64,000 nt of DNA from Providencia vermicola. GTDB taxonomy: Bacteria; Pseudomonadota; Gammaproteobacteria; Enterobacterales; Enterobacteriaceae. The stretch is from assembly GCF_010748935.1 (NCBI RefSeq), contig NZ_CP048796.1, positions 747,001 through 811,000 of the forward strand, written 5' to 3'. How positions within the stretch are numbered: the stretch's first letter is position 1; each line of letters starts with the position of its first letter. Below, piece after piece: positions 1 through 10,481 of the stretch. The notes under the pieces were generated by a model that was not told the DNA's origin, made no database searches, and was given only the letters and a program-made list of their open reading frames with translations. A program made the position numbers and the translations under genes.

Positions 1-2
1 AG

Positions 3-122
3 GTTATCGATAAGCTTCAAGAACTTGGTGCGAATGAGGTAGTGGAACTACAAGGCCGTGAAGAAAACATCGTGTTTGAAGTGCCTAAAGAGCTACGTGT
101 TGAAGTCAAACAAATTAGCTAA
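3..122 (+). CDS. C-terminal end of an unidentified protein (partial)
   Basis: The window opens inside a reading frame that gives 39 residues before a TAA stop. The visible tail is charged and mixed (it contains [16 protein letters not shown]) and ends VEVKQIS. No membrane segment or recognisable motif is visible in so short a piece, so the family cannot be named. The next gene starts 5 bases after this stop, so the two are probably cotranscribed. That it is a real C-terminus is inferred from the open frame running to the window edge and the tight spacing. Confidence 0.5.
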   Translation, partial: VIDKLQELGANEVVELQGREENIVFEVPKELRVEVKQIS

Positions 123-127
123 GGCGA

Positions 128-868
128 GTGACCTTAGCGACTAATAATACCTCTGATCTGCTGATTGAAAGCAGCTCAGAGGAAGGCATCGTTTTGGAGT
201 CTTCAGTCGTGTCTAATAATACCGACCATTCAGTTAATGTACTCTCTGTTTTTGATTTCGATGGCACATTAACGTACCACGATAGTTTTATTCCATTTTT
301 GAAGTTTGTTTTTGGCAAATACCGTTTTTCTCGCAAGATTATTAAATTAGTTTTACCGACTCTGCAATGTGCGAGAAGAAAGCTTACCCGTGATGAATTA
401 AAAGAAGTGCTAATTAAAACCTTTCTGACTGGGGTTGATGAAAAATGGCTGAGAGAAAAAGCAGAGCAATTTTGTGAAATTTATTGGCCTAAACTAATGC
501 GCCCTGAAGGGGTGTTAGGTGTTGCCGCTGAAGTAGAGAGCGGTGCTGAGGTGACGATTTGTTCTGCCTCCCCTTCTTTGGTGCTTAAACCTTTTGCCAG
601 AAGACTGGGAATAAAACTGATTAGTACCGAACTTGAAATTGTCGATGGGAAATTAACCGGTAACCTTGTTGGACAAAACTGTCGTCGAGAACAAAAAGTT
701 AAACGCTTAGAACAAGTGTATGGTGATTTAACCCAGTATCATTTACGCGCTTGGGGGGATACTCGTGGGGATTTTGAATTATTGCAAGCCGCTCAAGATG
801 CGCATTGGCGTCATTTCCATAAAAAGCATTATCACTACAAGCACCGACAGGTAGTCGCGAAAGATTAA
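128..868 (+). CDS. HAD superfamily subfamily IB phosphatase
   Basis: Predicted soluble phosphatase of 246 residues. Motif I is FDFDGTLT, with nucleophile D43 and acid D45; motif II is ICSAS with S146; a lysine-rich stretch near residues 190-192 can supply motif III; motif IV is GDTRGD at 210-215. Spacing and the large cap between motifs I and II fit subfamily IB, which holds SerB-like and PgpC (YfhB)-like enzymes. The substrate cannot be read from sequence. The GTG start at 128 gives about 35 polar residues before the catalytic core; a later start is possible. The C-terminus is unusually rich in His, Lys and Tyr (HFHKKHYHYKHR). An imperfect hairpin follows the stop. Confidence 0.75.
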   Translation: MTLATNNTSDLLIESSSEEGIVLESSVVSNNTDHSVNVLSVFDFDGTLTYHDSFIPFLKFVFGKYRFSRKIIKLVLPTLQCARRKLTRDELKEVLIKTFLTGVDEKWLREKAEQFCEIYWPKLMRPEGVLGVAAEVESGAEVTICSASPSLVLKPFARRLGIKLISTELEIVDGKLTGNLVGQNCRREQKVKRLEQVYGDLTQYHLRAWGDTRGDFELLQAAQDAHWRHFHKKHYHYKHRQVVAKD

Positions 869-891
869 TGGCACTACTTACCAGCCTATTG

Positions 892-920
892 AGAAGTCAT
901 TTTCAACAGGCTGATAATTT
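892..920 (+). terminator. Imperfect hairpin after the HAD gene
   Basis: CAGCCTATTGA pairs with TTCAACAGGCTG with one mismatch, followed by the T-rich ATAATTTTGC. It lies between two convergent genes and could terminate the plus-strand transcript. The weak T-tract keeps confidence low. Confidence 0.35.
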
Positions 921-938
921 TGCTTCAAAGTGATTACA

Positions 939-1964
939 CTAGAGTTTCTTCTTCTTTGGCAATAGCACACTGGCCATCACGCCTAACGCTAACACACCAA
1001 GCACAACCCATAAACTCATGTTTGTTGAAATGCTATAGCCATGCTGCCACAAGTGATCTGTTGCATTTAAGCCCAGTTTAATTGCGATAAAAAACAGCAG
1101 TATGACAACGGCTTTTTCGAGATAGACCAAATATTGTTTTAGTGCTTCAAGCACAAAATAGAGTGTACGTAGACCGAGTATGGCAAACATCATCGCGCTG
1201 TAAACAATTAATGGCTCACGGCTGACTGCAATAATTGCAGGCACAGAATCAAAGGCAAACATGACATCCGATAATTCAATAATCGCGACACACAACAGTA
1301 GTGGAGTCGCGTAATAGGTTGCTTTACTGTTTCTCCCTATCATGATGTCTTTATTTTCAGGTTTACTGAGCTCAGTATCGACCTCTTTTTGGGTGAGTAA
1401 AAAAGCATGCCCTTGAATTTTAGGCCATAAAGGAAAAAAGCGTTTAACCAAACGATAGGCAAGATGTTGGGAGTAATCTTCGATCTTCTCTTCCACTTTT
1501 TGATTTTTTAGCATCATTACAGCTGACCATGCAACAACGAGTGCAAAAATCATTTCAACATAAGGCCCTAAGCTGAGAAGTCCTGTACCGATGGCGACAA
1601 AAATACCTCGAAAGACCATTGCCCCGATAACTCCCCAGTACAAAATGCGATGTCGATAATGATCTGGTACCGAGAACCATGAAAAGATAGCCATCATTAA
1701 AAATAAGTTATCTATAGAAAGGACTTTTTCTAGTACGTAGCCGGTAATAAATAAACTAGCGGTTTCTGAGCCATGATGAAAATATAAGAATGCTGCAAAA
1801 GCCATCGCAATCAGAATCCAAAAAAGGGACCAGAAAATGGCATTTTTGAGTGTAATGGGGCGGTCGGAACGGTGCATGAATAAATCGATCGCAATCGCTG
1901 CGATGGCTAATATCACAAAGACCGTAACGGTTTCTGTGGGAAAGCCAATATGTGTGGAAACCAT
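939..1964 (-). CDS. terC: TerC family integral membrane protein
   Basis: Polytopic inner-membrane protein of 341 residues with many hydrophobic segments and the acidic signatures typical of the TerC/Alx family, such as EKVLSIDNLF and ELSDVMFAFDS inside membrane segments. It reads very close to the TerC of plasmid tellurite-resistance operons, and family members are linked to tellurite resistance or manganese export at the membrane. I chose the ATG at 1964 because AGGGA lies 7 bases upstream and the protein then begins MVSTHIGFP as known TerC proteins do; the frame stays open 22 codons further up. No terZABDE genes are nearby, so it is a stand-alone copy. No yybP-ykoY manganese riboswitch was seen upstream. 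Confidence 0.85.
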   Translation of the reverse strand: MVSTHIGFPTETVTVFVILAIAAIAIDLFMHRSDRPITLKNAIFWSLFWILIAMAFAAFLYFHHGSETASLFITGYVLEKVLSIDNLFLMMAIFSWFSVPDHYRHRILYWGVIGAMVFRGIFVAIGTGLLSLGPYVEMIFALVVAWSAVMMLKNQKVEEKIEDYSQHLAYRLVKRFFPLWPKIQGHAFLLTQKEVDTELSKPENKDIMIGRNSKATYYATPLLLCVAIIELSDVMFAFDSVPAIIAVSREPLIVYSAMMFAILGLRTLYFVLEALKQYLVYLEKAVVILLFFIAIKLGLNATDHLWQHGYSISTNMSLWVVLGVLALGVMASVLLPKKKKL

Positions 1965-2251
1965 AATAATCCCTAAACAATGGTAATTACCTAATAAGCT
2001 TAATCCTGTTATGACAAGATGCACAACCATTTTTCTATCTAGCTCACATTTTTAGCATGTCTTGCCGAAACAGGAGTGACAACTTTTTCTGATAATTTCT
2101 CGTTGTTATACGCTTTTGTTAATAATTCATGATTAGAACTAGCACAGTATCAAGAGGCTCGTTAAGCTATGTCACAATGATTTTTCAAATGACCATGCTG
2201 TGAGAAGATGCGATGGCTTATCGAGCCATACAATCACAGCGAAACGGCTAA

Positions 2252-3085
<834 letters not shown>

Positions 3086-3104
3086 TTTTATAGTGTTATA
3101 TATT

Positions 3105-3151
3105 GATTGCAAATCATGATGTTATTGTTAGATGTGTTATGATTTGCAATC
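3105..3151. repeat. Perfect 13-bp inverted repeat upstream of carAB
   Basis: GATTGCAAATCAT (3105-3117) and ATGATTTGCAATC (3139-3151) are exact reverse complements separated by 21 bases. No clear U-tract follows, so it is a poor terminator for dapB. A TATAAT hexamer directly abuts the right arm (3152-3157). The wide, exact arms look more like a protein-binding operator with two sites two helical turns apart, in a control region where E. coli uses several regulators (PepA, IHF, RutR). Which protein binds is unknown. Confidence 0.5.
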
Positions 3152-3281
3152 TATAATTCAATTTTGTTTTATTTGTTGTGTTTATCTCTGTTTTCCTACC
3201 TTAATTTCTGTCTTTTGTTTAAAAAATAAACTTTTATTATCTTTCTTTCAGTATTACCATAACTTATTCAGTTAATTTAGT

Positions 3282-3297
3282 TTGCAACCGTTTACGT
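3282..3297 (+). promoter_or_regulatory. Probable PurR operator of carAB
   Basis: TTGCAACCGTTTACGT matches the PurR pattern ANGCAANCGNTTNCNT at every fixed base except the first. It ends about 130 bases before the expected P1 start, a spacing similar to the PurR site of E. coli carAB as I recall it. PurR would couple carbamoyl phosphate synthesis to purine supply. Binding is inferred from sequence only. Confidence 0.6.
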
Positions 3298-3392
3298 TGT
3301 TATTATGGCTGCTGGTTTTAATGCTCATTCCAGTAAAAATCAGGCTGATAAGCAAAAAAGTAAGAAAAAAATGAAAAAAATGTGTTTTTTTC

Positions 3393-3421
3393 TAGACAAG
3401 ACTCCATCTCATCATTAGAAT
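3393..3421 (+). promoter_or_regulatory. Putative carAB promoter P1
   Basis: TAGACA (3393-3398) and TAGAAT (3416-3421) are spaced 17 bases and followed by a GC-rich discriminator (GCGCGC). It lies about 70 bases upstream of the P2 elements, reproducing the tandem promoter layout of E. coli carAB, where P1 is the pyrimidine- and purine-controlled promoter. Confidence 0.55.
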
Positions 3422-3464
3422 GCGCGCAATTTGCCAAAAATTTGCTTAAAAACGCATTTTGGCA

Positions 3465-3521
3465 TTGATTTAGATCCTCAAATCTGAATTAATATGCACT
3501 AATTGTGATTTATTATTCCCT
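3465..3521 (+). promoter_or_regulatory. carAB promoter P2 with two ARG boxes
   Basis: A TTGATT at 3465-3470 and a TTAATAT around 3489-3495 form a plausible P2. Two 18-base ARG boxes lie at 3483-3500 (17 of 18 matches to WNTGAATWWWWATTCANW) and 3504-3521 (16 of 18), separated by exactly 3 bases, the spacing required by the ArgR hexamer. The first box covers the -10, so arginine-bound ArgR should block P2. Confidence 0.75.
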
Positions 3522-3531
3522 GGAGGGTGTT

Positions 3532-4695
3532 TTGATTAAGTCAGCTATACTGGTTCTCGAAGACGGAACCGAATTCCACGGGCGCGCCATTGGTGCTGAA
3601 GGGGCCGCTGTTGGAGAAGTCGTTTTCAATACGTCAATGACCGGATATCAAGAAATAATTACCGACCCTTCCTATTCCCGCCAAATTGTTACTCTCACCT
3701 ATCCCCATATTGGTAATGTCGGCACTAATGCCGATGACGAAGAATCCCCAGAAGTTCATGCACAAGGTTTGATAATTCGTGATCTGCCATTGGTTTACAG
3801 TAACTTTCGCGGTCAGGAAGGCCTATCAGAATACCTGAAACGTCATAATGTCGTTGCGATTGCCGATATTGATACGCGTAAACTGACACGTTTACTCAGA
3901 GAGAAAGGTGCTCAAAACGGCTGTATTATCGCGGGGGATAACCCTGATGCGGCACTGGCATTAGAAAAAGCTCGCGCATTTTCGGGTTTAAACGGTTTAG
4001 ATTTAGCAAAAGAAGTCTGTACCAAAGAGGCTTACAGCTGGACTCAAGGCTCTTGGACGTTAAAAGACGGGCAACTCAGTGCAAAAAGTGAAGATGAGCT
4101 GCCATTGCATGTTGTTGCCTATGATTTCGGGGCTAAGCGTAATATTTTACGTATGCTAGTTGACCGCGGTTGTCGATTGACTGTCGTGCCAGCAACAACT
4201 CCAGCGGACGTTGTATTAGCGATGGATCCAGATGGTATTTTCTTATCAAATGGACCTGGTGACCCTGCGCCTTGTGATTATGCTATCAAAGTGATTCAAG
4301 ATTTCTTAAACACAGAAATACCTGTTTTCGGTATCTGCTTAGGACATCAGTTACTGGCGCTTGCGAGCGGTGCAAGCACCATGAAAATGAAGTTTGGTCA
4401 TCACGGTGCTAACCATCCTGTTAAAGATTTAGATCAGAATGTCGTGATGATCACGGCGCAAAACCACGGTTTTGCCGTTGATGAGTCAACATTACCCGAT
4501 ACATTACGCGTGACACACAAGTCATTGTTTGATGGCACTCTGCAAGGTATTCATCGTACAGATAAGCCTGCTTTCAGCTTCCAAGGGCACCCTGAAGCAA
4601 GTTCTGGTCCTCATGATGCGGCTAAATTGTTCGATCACTTCATTGAATTGATTCATGAATATCGCCAGAACCAACCTCGTCATAACGCAAAATAA
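3532..4695 (+). CDS. carA: Carbamoyl phosphate synthase small subunit
   Basis: Glutaminase subunit that hydrolyses glutamine and passes ammonia to CarB, feeding arginine and pyrimidine synthesis. The 387-residue protein has an N-terminal CPSase small domain and a C-terminal class-I amidotransferase domain with the nucleophile Cys in FGICLGHQ and the His/Glu pair in FQGHPEAS. The start is TTG at 3532, giving [12 protein letters not shown] and a strong GGAGGGTG upstream; E. coli carA is also known for a TTG start. The frame is open to a GTG at 3505, but that start lies in the second ARG box and lacks a ribosome site. carB follows after 14 bases. Confidence 0.97.
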   Translation: MIKSAILVLEDGTEFHGRAIGAEGAAVGEVVFNTSMTGYQEIITDPSYSRQIVTLTYPHIGNVGTNADDEESPEVHAQGLIIRDLPLVYSNFRGQEGLSEYLKRHNVVAIADIDTRKLTRLLREKGAQNGCIIAGDNPDAALALEKARAFSGLNGLDLAKEVCTKEAYSWTQGSWTLKDGQLSAKSEDELPLHVVAYDFGAKRNILRMLVDRGCRLTVVPATTPADVVLAMDPDGIFLSNGPGDPAPCDYAIKVIQDFLNTEIPVFGICLGHQLLALASGASTMKMKFGHHGANHPVKDLDQNVVMITAQNHGFAVDESTLPDTLRVTHKSLFDGTLQGIHRTDKPAFSFQGHPEASSGPHDAAKLFDHFIELIHEYRQNQPRHNAK

Positions 4696-4709
4696 TCGGG
4701 AGCAGAAAA

Positions 4710-7700
4710 ATGCCAAAACGTACAGATATAAAAAGTATTCTGATTCTAGGGGCTGGCCCGATTGTTATCGGCCAAGCATGTGAATTTGACTATTCAGGTG
4801 CACAAGCGTGTAAAGCACTACGCGAAGAAGGCTATCGCGTGATTTTAGTCAACTCAAACCCTGCCACCATCATGACTGACCCTGAAATGGCCGATGCAAC
4901 CTATATTGAGCCGATTCATTGGGAAGTTGTGCGTAAGATCATCGAAAAGGAACGCCCTGATGCTGTCTTGCCTACTATGGGCGGGCAAACGGCGCTTAAC
5001 TGTGCACTTGAGCTTGAGCGCAAAGGTGTATTAGAAGAGTTCGGTGTGACAATGATTGGTGCAACCGCGGACGCGATTGATAAGGCGGAAGATCGCCAAC
5101 GTTTTGATAAGGCAATGAAAAAAATTGGCTTAGAGACGGCGCGTTCAGGTATCGCACACAATATGGAAGAAGCCTATGCAGTGGCTGAAGATGTCGGATT
5201 CCCTTGTATTATTCGTCCTTCATTTACGATGGGGGGAACCGGTGGAGGGATTGCCTACAACCGTGAAGAATTCGAAGAAATCTGTACGCGTGGTCTTGAT
5301 CTCTCACCAACCAATGAGCTACTCATTGATGAATCGCTGATTGGCTGGAAAGAGTACGAAATGGAAGTTGTACGTGATAAAAATGATAACTGCATTATTG
5401 TTTGTTCGATTGAAAACTTTGATGCAATGGGGATCCATACCGGTGACTCAATTACCGTTGCACCAGCACAGACGCTAACGGATAAAGAATACCAAATCAT
5501 GCGTGATGCATCGATGGCAGTGTTGCGTGAAATTGGTGTTGAAACAGGGGGATCTAACGTTCAGTTCTCTGTCAATCCCAAAAATGGTCGCTTGATTGTT
5601 ATTGAAATGAACCCTCGTGTGTCACGTTCTTCTGCATTGGCTTCTAAGGCGACAGGTTTTCCTATCGCGAAAATCGCAGCCAAACTTGCGGTTGGCTATA
5701 CTCTCGATGAACTCATGAATGATATTACTGGTGGCCGTACACCGGCATCATTCGAACCTTCTATTGACTATGTTGTGACAAAAATACCTCGCTTTAATTT
5801 TGAAAAATTTGCGGGTACCAATGACCGTCTGACAACGCAGATGAAATCAGTCGGTGAGGTCATGGCAATTGGACGCACATTCCAAGAGTCTATGCAAAAA
5901 GCGTTGCGTGGCCTTGAAGTCGGTGCGACGGGCTTTGATCCCAAAGTCAGTCAAGATGATCCAGAAGCGTTAACACGTATTCGTCGTGAACTGAAAGACG
6001 CTGGCGCTGAGCGTATTTGGTATATTGCAGATGCCTTCCGTGCAGGTCTTTCTGTCGATGGGATCTTTAATTTAACCAATATCGACCGCTGGTTCTTAGT
6101 CCAAATCGAAGAGTTGGTTCGCTTAGAAGAACAAGTCACCGAACAAGGCGTGAATGGGCTGAATAAAGACTTTTTACGTGTGCTTAAACGTAAAGGTTTT
6201 GCGGATGCTCGACTAGCGAAACTGGTTGGTGTCTCTGAAGCGGAATTACGCAAATTACGCCAAGGTTATGGCCTACATCCTGTTTATAAGCGTGTTGATA
6301 CCTGTGCGGCTGAGTTTGCGACGGACACGGCTTATATGTACTCCACGTATGAAGATGAGTGTGAATCGAACCCGAACACAGATAAGCCAAAAGTGATGGT
6401 GCTGGGGGGCGGTCCAAATAGGATTGGTCAAGGGATTGAGTTCGACTACTGCTGTGTTCATGCTTCATTAGCACTGCGTGAAGATGGTTATGAAACCATT
6501 ATGGTTAACTGTAATCCGGAAACTGTTTCAACGGACTACGATACGTCAGACCGCTTGTATTTTGAGCCTGTCACATTAGAAGATGTGCTGGAAATTGTGC
6601 GTATTGAACAGCCTAAAGGGGTGATTGTTCAGTATGGTGGACAAACGCCACTCAAACTGGCTCGTGCGTTAGAAGCGGCTGGTGTCCCTGTAATTGGAAC
6701 AAGTCCAGACGCGATTGACCGAGCAGAAGACCGTGAACGTTTCCAGCAAGCCGTTAACCGTTTGAATCTGAAACAGCCGCAAAATGCGACCGTTGTGACG
6801 ATCGAACAAGCAATTGAAAAAGCAGCAGGTATCGGTTATCCGCTGGTGGTACGCCCATCTTATGTCCTCGGTGGTCGTGCAATGGAAATTGTTTATGATG
6901 AATCGGATTTACGTCGTTACTTCCAAACGGCGGTGAGCGTTTCTAACGATGCACCTGTGTTACTTGACCGTTTCCTTGATGATGCGGTCGAAGTCGATGT
7001 CGATGCAATTTGTGATGGCGAAACCGTTTTGATTGGCGGCATCATGGAGCATATCGAACAAGCGGGTGTTCACTCTGGTGATTCCGCATGTTCACTACCT
7101 GCTTATACGTTAAGTCAAGAAATTCAAGATGTGATGCGTGAGCAAGTACGCAGCCTAGCCTTTGAATTGCGTGTTCGTGGTTTGATGAACGTACAGTTTG
7201 CAGTCAAAAATAACGAAGTCTATCTAATAGAAGTTAACCCTCGTGCTGCTCGAACCGTACCGTTTGTATCTAAAGCGACGGGCGTTCCTTTGGCAAAAGT
7301 GGCTGCTCGTGTCATGGTTGGACAATCACTCACAGAGCAAGGTGTGACTAAAGAGATTATTCCTCCTTACTATTCAGTGAAAGAAGTGGTTTTACCTTTC
7401 AATAAATTCCAAGGCGTGGATCCTATTTTAGGGCCAGAGATGCGTTCAACGGGTGAAGTCATGGGGGTTGGTCGTACATTTGCGGAAGCCTTTGCTAAAG
7501 CGATGTTAGGCAGTAACTCAACGATGAAAAAATCAGGTCGCGCATTGTTATCCGTTCGTGAAGGTGACAAAACTCGCGTGGTGGATTTAGCCGCTAAATT
7601 GCTGAAGCATGGTTTTGAGCTCGATGCAACTCACGGTACAGCGATTGTATTAGGGGAAGCAGGCATTAATCCACGCTTGGTAAATAAAGTACATGAAGGC

Positions 7701-7931
7701 CGCCCACATATTCAAGACCGTATCAAAAATGGCGAATATGATTATATTGTTAACACCACGGCTGGCCGACAAGCGATTGAAGATTCTAAATTAATCCGTC
7801 GTAGCGCATTACAATATAAAGTGCATTATGACACAACGTTAAACGGTGGTTTTGCAACAACCATGTCGTTAAGTGCTGACCCTACAGAGAAAGTTATCTC
7901 AGTTCAGGAAATGCACGCGTTGATTAAATAA
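4710..7931 (+). CDS. carB: Carbamoyl phosphate synthase large subunit
   Basis: Synthesises carbamoyl phosphate from bicarbonate, ammonia and two ATP. The 1073-residue length is that of the enterobacterial enzyme. Two homologous ATP-grasp halves are visible, each opening with a conserved GxGPxxIGQ loop ([10 protein letters not shown] near residue 13, [10 protein letters not shown] near 565), followed by the oligomerisation segment and a C-terminal MGS-like allosteric domain ([12 protein letters not shown]), the site of ornithine and UMP control in the family. It shares a transcript with carA and is followed by a strong terminator. Confidence 0.98.
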   Translation: MPKRTDIKSILILGAGPIVIGQACEFDYSGAQACKALREEGYRVILVNSNPATIMTDPEMADATYIEPIHWEVVRKIIEKERPDAVLPTMGGQTALNCALELERKGVLEEFGVTMIGATADAIDKAEDRQRFDKAMKKIGLETARSGIAHNMEEAYAVAEDVGFPCIIRPSFTMGGTGGGIAYNREEFEEICTRGLDLSPTNELLIDESLIGWKEYEMEVVRDKNDNCIIVCSIENFDAMGIHTGDSITVAPAQTLTDKEYQIMRDASMAVLREIGVETGGSNVQFSVNPKNGRLIVIEMNPRVSRSSALASKATGFPIAKIAAKLAVGYTLDELMNDITGGRTPASFEPSIDYVVTKIPRFNFEKFAGTNDRLTTQMKSVGEVMAIGRTFQESMQKALRGLEVGATGFDPKVSQDDPEALTRIRRELKDAGAERIWYIADAFRAGLSVDGIFNLTNIDRWFLVQIEELVRLEEQVTEQGVNGLNKDFLRVLKRKGFADARLAKLVGVSEAELRKLRQGYGLHPVYKRVDTCAAEFATDTAYMYSTYEDECESNPNTDKPKVMVLGGGPNRIGQGIEFDYCCVHASLALREDGYETIMVNCNPETVSTDYDTSDRLYFEPVTLEDVLEIVRIEQPKGVIVQYGGQTPLKLARALEAAGVPVIGTSPDAIDRAEDRERFQQAVNRLNLKQPQNATVVTIEQAIEKAAGIGYPLVVRPSYVLGGRAMEIVYDESDLRRYFQTAVSVSNDAPVLLDRFLDDAVEVDVDAICDGETVLIGGIMEHIEQAGVHSGDSACSLPAYTLSQEIQDVMREQVRSLAFELRVRGLMNVQFAVKNNEVYLIEVNPRAARTVPFVSKATGVPLAKVAARVMVGQSLTEQGVTKEIIPPYYSVKEVVLPFNKFQGVDPILGPEMRSTGEVMGVGRTFAEAFAKAMLGSNSTMKKSGRALLSVREGDKTRVVDLAAKLLKHGFELDATHGTAIVLGEAGINPRLVNKVHEGRPHIQDRIKNGEYDYIVNTTAGRQAIEDSKLIRRSALQYKVHYDTTLNGGFATTMSLSADPTEKVISVQEMHALIK

Positions 7932-7948
7932 GACGAATCAACTTAGTT

Positions 7949-7984
7949 TAAAGCCCTGTACTTGAAGTGACAGGGCTTTTTTGT
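7949..7984 (+). terminator. Rho-independent terminator of carAB
   Basis: AAAGCCCTGT pairs exactly with ACAGGGCTTT around a 10-base loop and is followed by a run of T. It sits 18 bases after the carB stop. Confidence 0.9.
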
Positions 7985-7997
7985 TGTTGGTATAACG

Positions 7998-8399
7998 TTA
8001 TTGCGTCGCGTTTCTGTGCTTTAATATTTTGTATTCAATATCTTTTATCCATGAAAGTTTGAGATCATGGAATTGTTGGTCAGCGGCATAGAGCGCAGCG
8101 CCTCGTAGCGATAACTCTCGTAGGTCATTTTGTGGGATATTAGCGACACTCATTTCTCGGTTATATTGGCGAAATGATTCTATTTTATTATCACAATAGC
8201 CCAGTGCGGCCTCGGCGATTTGGTTGGCAGGCTGATTGTAGTGACTTGCGATCGTAAAAGCGTATTGGTCAATGCAAGCTTTCGCTTCTTCTGCTTTCTC
8301 ATACCCTGGCGTGCTTGGTTCTCCCGTCTCTAGAGTATTTGCGAATACCAGCGTAGAAGGTAGTAAAAGCAATCCTATCAATATTGCTTTCAGGCTCAT
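7998..8399 (-). CDS. Small exported protein of unknown function
   Basis: I do not recognise this family. From the ATG at 8399 the protein has about 133 residues: a hydrophobic signal peptide (LKAILIGLLLLPSTLVFA) with probable cleavage after AFA-like VFAN, then a polar helical mature domain with two Cys (AKACIDQY and LGYCDNK) that could form a disulfide in the periplasm. A start four codons earlier (8411) is possible, but GGTG lies upstream only of the inner ATG. It converges with carB and diverges from the MerR-type regulator; the spacing suggests its own promoter. Only export is supported. Confidence 0.6.
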   Translation of the reverse strand: MSLKAILIGLLLLPSTLVFANTLETGEPSTPGYEKAEEAKACIDQYAFTIASHYNQPANQIAEAALGYCDNKIESFRQYNREMSVANIPQNDLRELSLRGAALYAADQQFHDLKLSWIKDIEYKILKHRNATQ

Positions 8400-8514
8400 T
8401 AATTTCACCATTATTATTCAATGTGGGTCATTCGGCAGAAATTATAATCAGTGCGTTTGTGAAGATAAAGAGAATCCCAAATACACCAACAGATAAAATT
8501 ATTTTTAAAAAAGA

Positions 8515-8545
8515 TTGACTCTCACGTTACGTGAGGCACTAACCT
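8515..8545 (+). promoter_or_regulatory. MerR-type promoter with operator
   Basis: TTGACT (8515-8520) and TAACCT (8540-8545) are separated by 19 bases, the over-long spacer typical of MerR-controlled promoters. The spacer contains the palindrome CTCACGTTACGTGAG (8521-8535). This is the expected site for the MerR family protein encoded 26 bases downstream, implying that it controls its own gene by DNA twisting. Confidence 0.8.
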
Positions 8546-8570
8546 GCACATCCATCACAGGAGGATTGAT

Positions 8571-9599
8571 ATGCTATTTCAAGTGGGTGAAATTGCACAA
8601 AAAACTGGGCTAACCATTCGCACGCTTCATCATTATGAAGAAATAGGATTATTAGTTCCAACTGCGAGAACCGATGCGGGTTATCGACTCTATAACGTAC
8701 AGTGTCTCGAACGTTTGACGCAAATTCAAATGTTAAGACAGGTGGGCGTTAAACTTAAAGACATCGGTGAGATCTTAGATGGCCAGAGTGGGGATATGGC
8801 GCAAATGCTTCAGGAGCGTATTTGCTCTCTTTCTGAACAAATAAAACAGGCAGAGAAGTTACGCTATCGACTAGAGCAACTGCAATTACAAATGCGGACA
8901 GGTAATGTGCTCACTCAGGCTGATTGGTTTTCTATTTTGGAGATGATGTCTATGTACGACAAATATTTTACACCGAAAGAGTTAGAACAAATGCCTCTGT
9001 ATACGGATCAGACGCTAAAAAATCAAGCGTGGCAGCAACGTGTAGCAACCGTTAAAAGCCTTATGCAAGAAGGTGTTGCCGTTGATTCTGAACAAGTACG
9101 CCAAATATCAGCAGAGTGGATGGTTGCCCTAGAACGTGATACTGGGGGTAACCCTGAGTTTTTTGCAAGATTGAATAAAATTCATTTATCCGATAATGAA
9201 TTTGCAGCGTCATCCGGTATTACTGAAGAGATGATTGACTATGTCGCGAAAGGCTTTAGTGAGCATCAGTTGGCTATTTTTAAACCTTATCTGACAGCAT
9301 CACAATTTGCTTTTGTGAAAGAACATTATTTCGAATCAGGAAAAGTATGGCCTGAGCTGATCGCTGGACTATATACTGCGAAACACGCAGGAATATCGCC
9401 AGAATCGCCAGAAGTACAGGCATTGGCACAAACATGGCTAACGATGTTTAACCAATTTACGGGAGGAGATCCTGAACTACAGGAGAAAATTCGTCAAATC
9501 TATCGAGAAAATCCGGTTATTTCACAGGGAACTTGGATGACTCCTGAAATTGGTCAGTACCTATTTGAGGCTTTAACCCGTTCTTTTACTCAAGCATAA
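8571..9599 (+). CDS. MerR family regulator with TipAS-like ligand domain
   Basis: Transcription activator of 342 residues. Residues 1-70 form a MerR winged helix-turn-helix (VGEIAQKTGLTIRTLHHYEEIGLL, quoted in part: QKTGLTIRTLHHYEE), residues 75-110 a dimerisation coiled coil, and residues about 125-340 a TipAS-type helical domain. TipAS domains in TipAL, SkgA or AlbA bind bulky hydrophobic or peptide antibiotics, so an antibiotic- or stress-sensing role is possible. Here the domain appears duplicated: the segments around 140-225 and 240-335 both carry ...W...GGDPE/GGNPE-like turns. AGGAGG precedes the ATG. A MerR-type promoter lies directly upstream. No efflux pump or enzyme gene is adjacent, so the target beyond its own gene is unknown. 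Confidence 0.8.
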   Translation: MLFQVGEIAQKTGLTIRTLHHYEEIGLLVPTARTDAGYRLYNVQCLERLTQIQMLRQVGVKLKDIGEILDGQSGDMAQMLQERICSLSEQIKQAEKLRYRLEQLQLQMRTGNVLTQADWFSILEMMSMYDKYFTPKELEQMPLYTDQTLKNQAWQQRVATVKSLMQEGVAVDSEQVRQISAEWMVALERDTGGNPEFFARLNKIHLSDNEFAASSGITEEMIDYVAKGFSEHQLAIFKPYLTASQFAFVKEHYFESGKVWPELIAGLYTAKHAGISPESPEVQALAQTWLTMFNQFTGGDPELQEKIRQIYRENPVISQGTWMTPEIGQYLFEALTRSFTQA

Positions 9600-9613
9600 C
9601 CCTCTTATTATTT

Positions 9614-9640
9614 ACCGCCTCATGATGAGGCGGTTTTTTT
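9614..9640. terminator. Terminator between convergent regulator and yghB
   Basis: ACCGCCTCAT and ATGAGGCGGT pair exactly around one base and are followed by seven T on the plus strand. It ends the MerR-type transcript. Confidence 0.9.
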
Positions 9641-9642
9641 GA

Positions 9643-10314
9643 TTATTCGGACTTATTATTCAGGGCCTTACGATGTTTCCAATACATCATAATTGACCCT
9701 ATGAGCCCGCCAACCAACAAAAGCACAGGGAGGATCATGAGGGCACTGAGAACGATCTGCTCATGTTGTTTCACAAAAGGGATCTGATTCAGTACATAGC
9801 CTAATGTCACAATAATACCAACCCAGAGCAATCCACTTAGCCAATTAAAGAGTTGAAAACGTCGATGGCTTAACTCAGATAACCCTGCTAATACAGGTAA
9901 TAATGTGCGCACGAAAGCTAAAAATCGGCCAATCAGCAAAGCATAAAGCCCTTGTTTATGAAACATATGGTTGGCTTTATGGTGATATTCTTGAGGGATT
10001 TGCGATAACCAACGTTTGACAACGTTTGTTTCACTCAACCATCGCCCTTGAAGAAAACCGAGCCAGCAACCGAGGCTTGCCGCTGTTGTGAGCAGTAAAA
10101 CAGTTGGAATAAAGTGCAGTACACCCTTTGCGATGAGGGCGCCCGAAAGAATTAACAGGGTGTCACCGGGTAAAAAAGCGGCAGGGAGTACCCCATTTTC
10201 TAATACAATGACAACGAAGAGAACGGTATAAATAACCCAAAGTACTTCTGGATTGGAGAGTTTAAGGAAATCGTGATGCCAGAGTGCCAGTACGATTTCG
10301 CGTAGTACTTCCAT
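9643..10314 (-). CDS. yghB: DedA family membrane protein YghB
   Basis: Inner-membrane DedA protein of 223 residues with 4-6 hydrophobic segments. Family landmarks are visible: [16 protein letters not shown] near residue 38 and the [16 protein letters not shown] stretch near residue 130, whose arginines are required in E. coli DedA proteins. YghB and YqjA are partly redundant and are linked to membrane potential, cell division and lipid (undecaprenyl phosphate) translocation. It is closer to YghB than to YqjA, and the neighbouring metC and exbBD repeat the E. coli yghB-metC-exbB-exbD order, which supports the symbol. Confidence 0.88.
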   Translation of the reverse strand: MEVLREIVLALWHHDFLKLSNPEVLWVIYTVLFVVIVLENGVLPAAFLPGDTLLILSGALIAKGVLHFIPTVLLLTTAASLGCWLGFLQGRWLSETNVVKRWLSQIPQEYHHKANHMFHKQGLYALLIGRFLAFVRTLLPVLAGLSELSHRRFQLFNWLSGLLWVGIIVTLGYVLNQIPFVKQHEQIVLSALMILPVLLLVGGLIGSIMMYWKHRKALNNKSE

Positions 10315-10481
10315 AATAGTTCCTGTCTATCTGCGAAAAAGCGAATTCTTTTCTATATTACAGGAAAAAAACGTAGCCAGTTTGATTTGTTTACTAAATT
10401 AAGCAGATTAGTGGATAAATAACCGCGTTGAATATGCACACTTTCATGTAGAAATAAGCATCATGAAAGTGTGAAAAATAG

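Noticed and set aside
1965-2170. Possible yybP-ykoY manganese riboswitch upstream of terC
   Set aside because: The conserved GGGGAGUA-type loops are not present on the minus strand.
6184-6474. Minus-strand frames inside carB and other conserved genes
   Set aside because: They are antisense shadows of strongly conserved coding sequence without their own signals.
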